The notes under the pieces were generated by a model. The model saw nothing but the letters and a program-made list of their open reading frames with translations, ran no database searches and was not told the DNA's origin. Positions 23,182-34,293 of a DNA stretch of 64,000 nucleotides are shown here, in pieces. A program made the translations under genes and the position numbers. Origin of the DNA: Puccinia triticina (lineage: Eukaryota; Basidiomycota; Pucciniomycetes; Pucciniales; Pucciniaceae); assembly GCF_026914185.1 (NCBI RefSeq), contig NC_070569.1, positions 5,828,001 through 5,892,000 of the forward strand. The letters are read 5' to 3'. Each line of letters begins with the position of its first letter. Position 1 is the first letter of the stretch.

Positions 23182-23986
23182 AATGAACAATGCTTGAACT
23201 CGTCCACAAATGTTCTGAAACTGATCCTGGATTCATCCATAAATCATCAAGAAGTCATGCAGAACTCAACTGGAACTCAATCAGAACACAGTTGAAACCA
23301 CTAATACACAATGACCACAATTGCATAATAACTCAATTTGACCTGTTTGTTGATTGGGATGATTTCTTGGGGTTCAATTCATGTTATTCACATGCTCATG
23401 AAGGTGTTCATTGTTTTCACTTTGTTAATTTTTCCCTCATGTGCGCGCATAAAAGGTTGTTACAAATTGCAGGCTGGGCCTCTTTCAGATCAACAACACG
23501 TACACACTGGTAAGAATGATGTGAAAGGCCTGCCTGGATTGTCATATTTCCCTAAAAAAAGGCAGGTATCATCTATAATTGAGTCAAAAAAGGATGAAAA
23601 TAGGGTGAAAGTATGTTTCAAGTCAAGCTTGGAGGTTTGTGGTACAAGATTTCAGCTAAACAACTTGGCTTCTTAACACATATAAGCTTGTGAGTCGTTT
23701 TTATGGTTTTTTGTTTTCCAATGTCTCCGTCTTCATCCACTTCCTCTTCTCCGCCCTTGTCACCCTCGGCCTGCTCCTCCTCCTACCCAAGGCCTCCCTT
23801 GGCGAACCCGGAACCTGTCCAGACACCCCCATCTCATTCTGCCAACATGCACATGCATGTGAGCTGTTTTCCATTTTGACAATTTCACCTTTGTGTACAC
23901 GCGTGCATTGGGGTGACAGATCACCAGAGGGGACTTTCACAGCTCCATGACAAGTAAAAACTGGTCAGAAAGCCATTAAAGCCCTG

Positions 23987-26983
23987 CACCAGGGGGGAAT
24001 GTGTTGCACTCTCCAGAGAGTGCCAGACCATCATTTCTCTCTAGAATTATGCCAGATATGATCTGTTGCATCATGTGTAACTGAATCACAGGTTAGTCTT
24101 ATGTATATACTCAACTCATATTTATCTGATATGTATTAAATCTTGTTAGATCTGGTGAGTCAAACTCAACTAATGGATTTCTCCACTGCGTGGCCAGTAC
24201 AAACAGGGATTCTCCACTGATTGGTTTGTACCCATCATCAAGTGGGGACATTTTCACTTTATTAATGGCTTTCATTATGGCCATCAAGTGGAGAAACCTT
24301 TGAATTGATGACTGGTTTTTACTGCCATCAAGTGGAGAAAACCTTTGATCAACTTCTGTATTGTCCATAGAGTTAAGAAATCTTCCACTTGAAGACCATG
24401 TATGCTGGCCATTGAGTGGAGACATCCTCCAACTCAATGACTGGTTTGTATTTCCATTGAGTGGATGAATTCTCATCTCAATGACTGGTGTACACCAGCC
24501 ATTGAGTGGAGACACCCTCCACTTGATTAAAGTTTACTGGTCTGTGGAAAGCCCAGTCAATGATACATACATCTTTTTCATTGAGGAGGTCCTTTCCCAG
24601 ATTGGTGAACCAGCAATTACTGTATGTACATTGGGCTGGGAACGTCCCGTCTCAGCGGCCAGTAAATGCTTGCCATCCAGCTGGGATTTTGCGAGCTGGA
24701 TGGCCAGTATATACTGCCTACCAATCTTGGGAGGGCCAGCTCAATGACCGGTATGTGCTGGTCATCGGGCTAGGGATTTTCCATTTTCATGACCAGTAGG
24801 TACTGGTCATCAGATTTGAGCTTGGTTGATGTGCACTGAACTTGTCGACCACCATGTTCGGCAAAACATGGCGGTGGACAAATGACAGGGGTCCTTGAGT
24901 TGGGGAAGCCCATCCCAATGGCTAGCACATAATGGATATTGTTCCAGCCTTTCTGAGATTGGCAGGCAGTATGTACTGTCCACCAAGCTCGGAAAAGCTC
25001 AACTGTATGGCCAGAATGTGGTCTTCATTGAGATGTGACTCTCCCAGCGTGATTAAACGCACACACTGCTCATCAATTCTGAATACATGTGCAAGCTGCT
25101 TGTAAATGTCCACCCCAATGTTTGCGCGAACATGAGGGTGGACATAACATAAGAAAAAAACACTCCCCAAGGAAACAGGGGGATGCTGAGCCAATCCATG
25201 TTTCCCCACGCGGCCATAGTTCACTTGTGCCAACCTTCAAGCCCCCACACACACATTTTTTTAATGATTACAATCACATATCTGTGTCCCGATTTTCAAT
25301 AATTCTGAGTGGTAAGGATACAGCAGGTCTGCTTTGCAGGAGTTTTAACTTATAGCCGGTTCTACTGAAGGACCATGTGATAAGAGCAATCAACACCATT
25401 TTTTGCACCATGCACATGGAAACAAAGGTGCCTGTGATGAAATAATTCTATGAAAAGGAGAAATGTAATGGGAACTGGTTGTGGAAAAGATGTGAAGATG
25501 ATGAATCTACAAGAAAAAAGGTATTGCCCACACTGGGATGTTCCTGGGAATTCAAGAATTGAATGTTCACATTGGAGTTCTCAGACCAGCTTTTGAATTA
25601 TTTCTCCAGCTGCCTCCAGGAGCAAGGGAATACTGGTGCGCCTGTTAATATCCACCAATATACTTTACCTTGAGAATCTTTATTTAGGCCTCTAGAACCT
25701 TCAATTTTCAGCCAGTTCTAGGTAAATTTACAAGAATTGTACAATTTTTATTCTTCCACTAGCCAAGAGGCATATTCACAAATGAACAGCTATTCACACT
25801 TCAAACATTAACATTGCTTTATGGTTCATACCTTGGTGAAAATGGTTGGGAAAACTCCGTTAATTGCACATTTCATATTGCTGGTTGTAAAATTGCACAT
25901 TGCACGGGTTTGCCAGGCTTTAGCAGTGGGCCCTGTTTGATACTTGAAGAATATAAATTTTGTTGAGTTTTTGACCTCAGGTTTCTTCCCTTTCTGCCTT
26001 CTACCTCATTCCCCTTCCTGCTCACTCTCAAATGAGTCCATCTGATTCAACTTCTTCACTTCTTATGTTCAATCACATCTTATGATCTGGTGTAGTTAGT
26101 GGTCATGATTGTATCCGTACTTGCCTTGTGACCTCGTTCCCTGCCGAGATTAGATTATCAATCTTTCTCAATTCCCCTTATTCTCTGATGTGTGCGTGCT
26201 CTGCTTGTGACAGTCCTGATTCATTTGTGATATCTCTCAGAGTTTGAGAATCTTCTATTCAATTTCTTTTCATATTCATTATAGCTCTCAACCACAAGTT
26301 GATATCATGTACTTAGTCTATATATACATTGCCTAGTACACTGAAATCAAATCATTGGTTCATCTCATTCTTTTTCCGCGTCACCCTTGAGCCGCATCCA
26401 GTGAGCACTCATACTCACTGTCCCCCTTCCTCAAGCCTTTTTGGCCTCTCTTGTTGTGCTCGCTTTAGACATTGCTTCCGGAGTCAAATCTCAACAAATT
26501 TGATGTTGAACAACTTTGCTCCCAATTTAATATGTGAATTGGCATGGCAGAAATGTTCCAAAAGGATTCATCTGCCAGCTTCATGATCCTCTGAAGATGC
26601 TATATCTTACAATCATGTTTCATAATGTGATGTTTTGTGTTTTTTGAATGAAAAAACTCTGTGATTCAAAACATTCCCTTGCACTTGGCTAAGTATATAT
26701 TTTGGCATAAAGATAGATAAATTCTCAAAATTATTTCTGTGAAATGAAGCTCACTTCTGAATTTGTTACCATGATTAAACAAACACAAAACTTCAGCAGA
26801 GATATGTTTGTGTGCTGGCATTGAGTGACACATCACTGCACAACAAATTGACCTACAGTTAATGTTGCATTGTGTATAAAGTGGACAAAGAGTTAAAATT
26901 AACATTTGACTCACATCAGACCCCATGACAAAAAAATTACAGCATGGCACTCTCTAGAGAGTGCAACACTTTCCTCCCTGGTG
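23987..26983 (+). mobile_element. CACTA-like non-autonomous element, copy A (2997 bp)
   Basis: The ends read CACCAGGGGGGAATGTG and CTTTCCTCCCTGGTG, each followed inward by the palindrome GCACTCTC(C/T)AGAGAGTGC. The trinucleotide CTG flanks both ends (23984-23986, 26984-26986), a 3-bp target duplication. Terminal CAC, a 3-bp duplication and dense subterminal hairpins (24160-24560, core CCATCAAGTGG/CCACTTGATGG) are hallmarks of CMC/CACTA elements, where the transposase binds subterminal repeats. Inner palindromes include ATGACCAGTAGGTACTGGTC near 24796. The interior has many stops in all frames and no recognisable transposase, so it is probably non-autonomous. Copy B lies inverted 265 bp away. 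Confidence 0.78.
24160..24560. repeat. Subterminal hairpin cluster of element A
   Basis: Units of 40-60 bp contain CCATCAAGTGGAGA, its complement, CATTGAGTGGAGAC and CTCAATGACTGGT. They match, inverted, the cluster at 30050-30400 in element B. Confidence 0.8.
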
Positions 26984-28527
26984 CTGGCTAGTCATATTTA
27001 TGTTGTGTGAAACCCCTTGCACATAGAGAAATTTATCAACATAAATTCACCATAAATGATTGATAATTGGGCATTGAGTAAGTATCATTTCATTATAGGT
27101 TGTAATTGAGTTATCCTTAAAGAATGGAACAGTTCTATACAACATTGAATGAGTTCCTGTGATACTTCCTCATAAATTATGAGAGACTTCCCATTGACTT
27201 CTGAATACAATTTTCAATGTTTACTTTGATCAATCTATGCCCAATACACACCAGGGGGGAATGTGTTGCACTCTCTAGAGAGTGCCAGGCCGTAATTTTA
27301 TACCCAATCAGGTCTGATATGAGTCCAATGTTAACTTGAACTCTTTCTTCACTTTATTCCCAACACAGGGGTAACTTTAGGTCAAGTTGTTTTGGAATAA
27401 TCTTTCACTCAATTCCATAACATGAATATCTCTCTGGTGAATTTTTGTGTTTGGTTCATCATGATCACAACTGTGGAATGAGCTTCAATGCACAAAATTT
27501 TTGCCAAGAATTTCCCTATCTTTATGCTCAAATATCTCCTTAGCCAAGTGGCAGGGACTATTTTGCATTGCAGAATTTTTTCATTCAAAACAAAAATAAC
27601 GTCACATTATGAAAAATTCTTGTAAAATATGGCAACTTCAGAGGATCAGCCAACTGGCGGATGAATCCTTGCAGAATATTTATGACATGCCAGTCCCCGT
27701 ATTCCATTGGGCAGAAAGTGGTGTGAAATCAGTTTTGTATTCTTCAAGTATTGAACAGTTCCAAAGCTAGGAATGCCTGTGTAATGTGGAATGCACTCCC
27801 AGCAACATGGAATGTGAAAATACAGGAGTCGGTTTTCCGTACCATTTCTACCAAGTTATGAACCATAAAATAATATGAAAGTTTGAATTATGAATAGCTG
27901 TTCATTTGGGAACCTGCACCTTGCCTAGTAAATGACTACAAATCATTCAATTTCTGCAAATTTAGTTACCACTGACTGGAAAATGCACGGCCTAGAGGCA
28001 AAAATAAAGCTTCTGATAGGAAAGGGGGGTATATTGGTGTATATTGACAGGTGCACCAATATTCCCTTGCGACTGGAACCAGCTGGAGAAAAAAATCAAC
28101 AGCTGGTCTGAGAACTCCAAAGTGAACAGTCTATTCTTAACTTTTTGTGCACATCTAATCGTGGGTAACACCTTTTGTCTTGTGGATTGACCATCTTCAC
28201 ATCTTTTCCCCAAAACGTTTCCATGAATTTTCTCATATTTGATGCATTTTTTCATCACAGCTACCTTTATTTCCATGTGCATGGTGCAACAAAATGGTGC
28301 TAATTGCTCTTGTCACATCGTGCTTAAGTAGCACTGGCTTTTAGTTATGACTTCGGCACTGTTGACGTGCTGTATCCAGACCACTCAAAATCGTTGGCTT
28401 TAGGACAGCAGGAGCAGCGCAAATATGTGAGGACAAGCATTAAACAAATGTGCGTCCGGGGGTTTGAAGGTTGGTGCAAATGAACTATGGTTGCGTGAGG
28501 AAACACAGTTCGGCTCAGCATCCCCCT

Positions 28528-29376
28528 TGAGAGAAAACAGGTTTTATTATTGAAACTAGGACCAGAACTAAAATAAAAGGATCAGAATACAATAAAAAGT
28601 TTAAGGATGAAAGAGTTTGAAGAGAGACAATGATCGTACCACGATAGGATTGAGTTTTTGGAGGAATCAAGACAGCCAAACAAAAGTAAATGAAGGTAAT
28701 AGACACTGCAAAAATAAGATTTGTCGAATGAGAGAGGTCAATAAGGAGATTGAATGAAGGTTTGCTGAGAGGTTTTTTAGACTGTTTTCTCACCAAATTG
28801 GAAGTATCCAATTGATGAATTCAAGGTTGAGAGTCGGAGCGATCAGAATGAGCTGAGGTGAAGCTGAAGTTGGTGCGATGTGAGATCGGAACCGATGAGA
28901 TCGAATGATGAGTGAGAATAGCGAGAGAAGGAATAGAACAAGGGAAGGAAGGAGACGAAGTCGGACTGAGAAGTTGAGGTATGGAATGTTGATTGATTTT
29001 TTAGGGTAGGAGAGTAGGTTGGGCAGCTGAGTAGAAGTCGAATGTCGCAGGGAGAGAGGCGAATGTCGAAGAGGCCGCTGACGAGAGATGGCCAGCTTTT
29101 ATAGGTTTGAGAGGGAGGCCGAGTTGTGGTTGAGGAGATTTGAGGATCGGGCCGACTTGTGGTTGAGGACCGGATTGAGAATTGATCAGTTTCGTCTCTG
29201 TTGAAGTGTTTCGAGATCGTTCTTGTTTGAGGATGATTGAGGTGTTTGAAGGAGAAAAAAGGAGAGTGCGGCGGAGTAAGCGGATGAAGAATGAACGGGG
29301 AGAGAAGCGGGGAAGACCGAGGGAACGGAGACTCCAAGCGAAGACTGGAGAGATCATTCCTGGCAGAATTCCAACA
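28528..29376 (-). mobile_element. Solo LTR (849 bp) inserted in element B
   Basis: On the minus strand it begins TGTTGGAATTCTGCC and ends TTTTCTCTCA, i.e. 5'-TG..CA-3'. AGGGG flanks both sides (29377-29381 and 28523-28527), while element A has the same site uninterrupted near 25166. A TATA-like CTATAAAAG near 29098 and AATAAA near 28542 fit U3 promoter and polyadenylation signals. No internal retrotransposon sequence remains, so it is a solo LTR from recombination. The pyrimidine-rich strand gives long spurious ORFs (28843-29337). Confidence 0.85.
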
Positions 29377-30049
29377 CCCCTGTTTCCCTGGGGAGGATTT
29401 TTTTTTAATTTTTTAATGTCCACCCTCAGGTATGGGAGAATGTCAGGGTGGACACTGGCCAGCAGCTAACACCTGTACCCAGACTCGATGAACAGTTAGT
29501 GTGGTCCTTCGCGCTGGGAAAGTCCGGCTTGTTGTCCACCACATGCTGGCCATTCAGCTGGGATTTCCCGAGCTCTTTGGACAGTATATGCTGTCTAACA
29601 ACCTCAGAAAGGCTGGCGCGATGCCCATTATCTGCCAGTCATCGGGATAGGGCTTCCCCAACTCGGGGACCCCTGTCATTCGTCCACCGCAATGTGCGGC
29701 CGAACATCGTGGTGGACCAGTGCCCTGGACATGAATCCGCTGCCTCTCCAAGCTTGAAACCAATGACCAGTACCTACTGGTCATCAAATTGGTGAAGCCC
29801 TAGCCCGATGACCAGCACATACTGGTCATCTAGATGGCATTCCGAAGCTCTGTAGGCAGTATAAACTGGCCACTCAGCTTGCAAGAGCCCAGCTGGGTGG
29901 CCAGAATGTCCTGGCCGTTTAGCTGGGACTTCCCCAGGGCGATGCACATTAATTTCTGGTTCATCAAACTGAGAAAGAGAATCCTCAATCAGCAACATGT
30001 AATGGTTGTTGAGCTGGTCCTTTCACAGCCCAGCCACCTGTAATCAAGT

Positions 30050-30400
30050 GGGGGCTTTCTCCACTCAATGGACGATATACACAAGTCATTGAGATGAGAT
30101 TCTCTCCACTCAATGTCCATACAAACTGTTCATGCAGTGGAGTGTTTCTCCACTTAATGGCTGTCATACATGGTCATCAAGCGGATGATTTCTCTGCTCC
30201 ATGGCGAATACAGACAAGCATAGAATGGAGGATTTCTCCACTTGATGGCCATCTAAACAAGTCATCAAGTGGAGGGTTTCTCCACTGGATGGCCATACAA
30301 CCCAGTAATAAATTGGAGGCTGTCTCAACTGGATGGCAGGTACACATCGGTTGGTGGAGAATCCCTTTTTGTACCGGCCACTGAGTGGAAATATACCCAT
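30050..30400. repeat. Subterminal hairpin cluster of element B
   Basis: CCACTTGATGGCC, GTCATCAAGTGGAG, CCACTCAATG and related words alternate in both orientations; this is the inverted counterpart of 24160-24560. Confidence 0.8.
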
Positions 30401-30696
30401 TAGTTCAGTTTAAATTGCAGGATACAACAAGATTAGATACAGATAAGATCAGTATGAGTTGATTATAAACATACAACCAACCCACAATTCAGTTACACAT
30501 GAGACAATGGAACATATCTGGCAGAATTCTAGATAAAAAATATGGTCTGGCACTCTCTAGTGAGTGCAACACATCCCCCCCTGGTGACAAGATTGCTTTT
30601 GCGAAGTGCTGGACAGGTAGGGAATGGGCTTTTGTCAAAGTGTGCATGCTTTGCGGTTATTACTTGCTTATCCTCCAGTTTAAATATTTTTTAGGA

Positions 30697-31160
30697 GGAT
30701 TAATTGTTTTCATAACCTACCAGAACTCCTTCCCAGGAGATTGAGTAAAATTTGTTGAGACAGTGTTGCTTGGGTTTAACCACCCAGACGCGGCAGCCAA
30801 ACAGTTTGAAGAAATTTATGTTTGGAGGAACTTTGAAGAGAAGTTTGACTGGACACTTTTTGCTCTTTGCTAGAGATGGTAGGCAGTTTGTTGTTGCTGT
30901 GGCCATTTGAACAGCCTCACCCCACCATTTGGGGGCCAGATTTGACTGCATAATCATGCATCTTGTCATCTCAATCAGAGTCTGATTTTCTTGCTCTGCT
31001 AAGCTGTTGTTCTGAGGTGCATACGGCAGAGCCACATTGTGCTGGATTCCAGCTTCCTTGAGGAGCTCACCTAAAACCTGATTACAGAACTCCCCACCTC
31101 TGTCTGTGATGAGCTTTTTCATGATGAGGTCAGTTTGCTTCTCAAAGGTTTTTCTGTAGA
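30697..31160 (-). pseudogene. Ty1/Copia integrase fragment
   Basis: The minus-strand frame reads TFEKQTDLIMKKLITDRGGE, HNVALPYAPQNN, LAEQENQTLIEMTRCM, PKWWGEAVQMATA, and LFGCRVWVV ending VGYENN. This is the C-terminal half of a Copia integrase core, including the second catalytic Asp (TDRGGEF) and the Glu (AEQEN), plus the GYxxN-type downstream box. The upstream His-Cys finger and the first Asp, and the following reverse transcriptase, are absent. Both borders abut unrelated repeats, so this is a truncated relic. Confidence 0.88.
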
Positions 31161-31177
31161 GACTGTAAAGTGAAGAT

Positions 31178-31262
31178 GTGTCTGGTGAGAGTCAAACTCA
31201 CGACCTCAGCTAAGCTGAGAAACATACTAGCAACGCTGAAACCGCTGCCCTAAATGTAGTTG
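31178..31262 (-). repeat. tRNA-like (SINE-like) sequence, class II shape
   Basis: On the minus strand, TAGGGCAGCGG resembles a pol III A box, followed by CTCAGC-TTA-GCTGAG (a perfect 6-bp variable-arm-like stem), then GTGAG-TTTGACT-CTCAC, a T-arm with a near-consensus B box (GTTTGACTC). The acceptor arms do not pair and the anticodon stem is poor, so this is not a functional tRNA. It may be a decayed Ser/Leu tRNA-derived SINE head. A shorter match to the T-arm strand occurs near 24150. Confidence 0.4.
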
Positions 31263-31303
31263 CAGCGGCCAGTAGCACATCTTAAAAAAGCACAGTTACA
31301 ATG

Positions 31304-31373
31304 CAGCGGTAGCGCATTGGCCAGCCGCTACACTGCATTGAATTTGTAGCGGCAGGCCAATGCGCTACCGCTG
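31304..31373. repeat. 70-bp near-perfect palindrome rich in GCGGTAGCGC
   Basis: CAGCGGTAGCGCATTGGCC at 31304-31322 is perfectly inverted at 31355-31373. An inner pair, CCGCTACA/TGTAGCGG, closes the stem around a short AT loop. Confidence 0.88.
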
Positions 31374-31410
31374 TTTCTGGATTGGTGTACAAAACGTGGC
31401 TTGCGGTGTT

Positions 31411-31640
31411 TTACTTCAGACCTGCCAGAAAAGACAGTCTAGGTCTAGCGGTAGCAGTACTGGTACCCGGAAGCTGGGTCCTAGCCCGGAGTTGTCGCAT
31501 CTTGACATTGGCTTTGTTCTCCGCTGATGTGACCCATTTTGCCACCAGATCAATCTGAAGTTCTAACAGGAGCTTCTGGATGCTCTTACACTCTTTGTTG
31601 ACGTGGATGTCGTGGGATACTACATATGGCCATTGTAATG
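31411..31640 (-). pseudogene. Probable LTR-retrotransposon RNase H C-terminal fragment
   Basis: The minus-strand frame has HDIHVNKECKSIQKLLLEL, IDLVAKWVTSAENKAN, then a degenerate tail. This order resembles the end of RNase H domains of fungal Gypsy-like elements, where (S/A)xxNxAD-LSRG normally follows; the expected D-LSRG is altered here. The assignment is tentative. Confidence 0.42.
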
Positions 31641-31952
31641 ACAAAAAAAAATCTCAAAAAAAGACACCACCCCCAAAGAAATCCTCCTTCCGCAAAAGGA
31701 CCATCCTGATGCCCCGGACCCTGGGGCATGACACCGGGGTCATGACCCGAACCCCGCTTTTGGGTTAACTTCACCCGTGGTGTACATGCTACCCCCCGGT
31801 AAGCGGTCACCGGTGGCCCCGACTGGTTTCGGTCGGTTTCTATGTACTTTCGTGCACTGCCTCGTTGTTCCACGAGTAAGACCACCCAGGACCAACTCCA
31901 CGACCATCAACCCTTCTCATCAAGAAGTACTCCCCAGCGAAGAATTTGCACG

Positions 31953-33168
31953 ATGTCACCAAATGGCTACCCCGTACCACCACCGTCTTACTCTGGACAA
32001 CAGCCTAAATCTCCCGACCAAGAACCACTCTTGCCAGACCACACCGATAAGCGTCGTGATGGCGCTGGCTGGGGACAAACCAATCTCAGGAACTCGTGGA
32101 GCGATCAAGCCCAGCCTGGTGACATTCCTGAAGACTTTCTGATCGGCGTCACCGTTTCTCAATCGAGTATCGAGATCAGGATGGCATTCATTCGAAAGGT
32201 CTAGTAAGGATTTCTCAACACAAAGTTTCAATATATCCCTTACGAGCCCAAGACAAGAAACCTAACTTGAGGCCGCATTCTCTCCGTTTCTTTTTATTTC
32301 TCCGACCGTAGTTCCATTCTTTTTCTCCAGATTGCAGCCACGACGATCGTTGCTAGTTTGATGCGGCTCGACAGCTGCCGAGCCTTGCTTCTGGCACACT
32401 CCTGGATCATATTCATCCCCCTCGTCGGTGCTCTGGTTAGCATGTTGGTGCTTTTTGCCAAGCGCCATTCATCGCCCGCCAATTTGATCCTTCTGGGGCT
32501 CTTCACCGTGCTGGAGGCCATGGGGCTTGGTGCCGCGGTGGCCTTTGTGAATACGGTCATCGTCCTTGAAGCACTTGTTCTGACCGGATTGGTCTTTATC
32601 GGCTTGACCATGTACACCCTACGTGAGCATCACTCATAGCATGCGTCCAATGTGATCATATTCTCATCTAATCTGTCTGCGTATTGTCTGTAGAATCGAA
32701 ACGGGACTTTAGTGGAATGGCCCCCTACTTGGGCACTGCCCTTATGGTGATGATCTTTTCGTCCTTCCTCACCCTCTTCTTCCCTCTCAGTCGGACGATG
32801 GATGCTGTTTACGCCGGGTTCGGAACGCTCGTCTTTTCGGCCTATATTGTGTACGTGCTTGCCTACCCATCAGTTCATCAATGGCTGTGATACTGAAATC
32901 TGTTTTGGATCGTTTGAACCCGGTAGGTTTGACACTCAAATGATCTGCAAACATCTGAGCCCCGATGACTGGGTCGTTGCCTGTGTATCACTTTACCTTG
33001 ATGCTGTGAACCTCTTCAGTAAGCATTTGGAGAGACGTGTTCTCTTTCTCCTTTATCACAATATGCTTTCCCCGCGGGCCTAGTTTTATGAACTAACTAC
33101 GGCTTCGCTTGATCTTCCTATAACCAGTCAACATTGTTCGCATCCTTTCTGACCTCCAAGAGCGTTAA
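31953..33168 (+). CDS. Bax inhibitor-1 / TMBIM family membrane protein
   Basis: Five exons: 31953-32203, 32312-32622, 32694-32850, 32927-33018, 33128-33168 (283 residues). A Pro/Gln-rich cytosolic N-terminus of about 55 residues leads to DFLIGVTVSQSSIEIRMAFI, the conserved entry to the fold. Seven hydrophobic segments follow, including IAATTIVASLM, SWIIFIPLVGALVSMLVLF, LGTALMVMIFSSFLTLFFPL and the family motif YIVFDTQMI..LSPDDWVVACVSLYLDAVNLF. The last exon adds INIVRILSDLQER. Members sit in ER, Golgi or vacuole membranes, leak Ca2+ and protect against stress-induced death. The TMBIM4/yeast Bxi1 branch is likely from the FD.Y and LDxxNLF motifs. Unspliced reading would end early at 32888. Confidence 0.95.
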
Positions 33169-34293
33169 GCATTTTCCCATGGCGAAATGCTTTCATTGCA
33201 TCTGACCACCCATACGTAAATATGCACGTAAAACTCGCCATGCATCCAATACCACAGCCTTCGAACCGTTACATTTCGCCAGACGAAGTCCCCCCCTCCC
33301 CGAGAAGTCTCATTCAGATGTGAATGGGCGGTCACTCAAAATCTTTGCAGGACACCTTCCTCTGGATTGTCGCTCCCAATTCATATGATCTAACTGTACA
33401 TCTCCTTAGCTCGCTTGTATTTCTTTTCTGTCATCTATGCTGCCTTATCTCGTTCGTCTCAATCCCATATGTATGTATACATGTGCACACCACATCGTTT
33501 GGCTCTCTAAAACTTATTCGAGCCTGACTGGCCAAGTTTCCAGCCCATGCTCAGTTATCATTCATATCACTCTTCTCCCCACCGTACGTGAGAATACGCA
33601 TGCAATCAGGCCCTCCACGTTACATATAACCGAGGTGTACAAATTTCGCAGTAAGATGGTCAACTCACAGCACCATCAAAATATTGTCTGCCCATAATCA
33701 TGAAATCCAGTGATTGATTGATCCAAGAACCAGATAATATAATGTGTTTGCAAGAGTGAGAGATCTGTGTGTAGATAAGGATAGGAACATCAATAAAAGT
33801 ACAAAGCTGCAGAGTTACGTTCCAGGAGAAACAGAAACACAGGGAAAGAAGCAAGGAGGAAAAAGGGAACAAGAAATAAAACAGGTGGAGAATGAATTGA
33901 AGAGAAGACATGATTTTTCATGAGATCATTTCCGTGTGAAAATATATAGTTATGTATAGCCAAATAATTGTACAAAATGAATGCTATCTATTGAGTCCTG
34001 GGCGTGCTGGTTCATGTTTGATTTGGGTGGAAGGAGACGGTTGACACTGGTGACAAAGGAAGCATGGTCTATTTTATTTTTCCCTTTTGATCTTACCAGT
34101 ACTAGAGCATATCTTCAACGATAACCTCCACTCTCCAGTAGGAGCATATTTTCAACGGGAAGTTCCACTTTCCAGTACCGTAATAACAGAAGCTTTGTCG
34201 ATTGAATCGGGACATAATTGTCAGCCATTGCTTTTCAATTTCGTCAGTGGTTTCGGACGTTTTTGGCCTGTTCGAAAGACTGGGGCTTGATCA
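33169..34293. other. Convergent intergenic region
   Basis: It lies between the 3' ends of the Bax-inhibitor (plus) and MFS (minus) genes. The short ORFs have biased hydrophobic composition from pyrimidine tracts and no recognisable domain. No repeat was noted. Confidence 0.5.

Larger units (their letters stand above)
22571..23986. other. Repeat-bearing intergenic region
   Basis: It contains a short dispersed repeat (about 22835-22920, also at about 45270-45350), a CACCAGG-type element end (22929-22975) and a MITE (23031-23181). A Ser/Pro-rich ORF in all-CT sequence lies near 23718-23860 and has no support as a gene. Confidence 0.5.
27249..30586 (-). mobile_element. CACTA-like non-autonomous element, copy B, inverted relative to copy A
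   Basis: The ends are CACCAGGGGGGAATGTG (27249) and CCCCCCCTGGTG (30586), flanked on both sides by ACA (27246-27248, 30587-30589). Read on the minus strand it follows copy A end to end: the 180 bp inside 30586 match 23987-24170, 28000-28320 matches about 25380-25680, and 27540-27690 matches about 26580-26730. An 849-bp solo LTR plus its 5-bp duplication accounts for the extra length. Without it the copy is about 2.48 kb, so it has also suffered deletions. Distinct target duplications show that A and B inserted separately. Confidence 0.78.

Noticed and set aside
24481..24799. ORFs conserved between element arms (also at 29774-29998)
   Set aside because: The apparent protein conservation is explained by DNA-level inverted duplication, and both are interrupted and hairpin-rich.
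28843..29423. Pro/Ser/Phe-rich ORFs
   Set aside because: They lie entirely within the solo LTR and its border and reflect pyrimidine bias.
31178..31262. Functional tRNA gene
   Set aside because: Acceptor and anticodon stems do not pair; kept only as a tRNA-like remnant.
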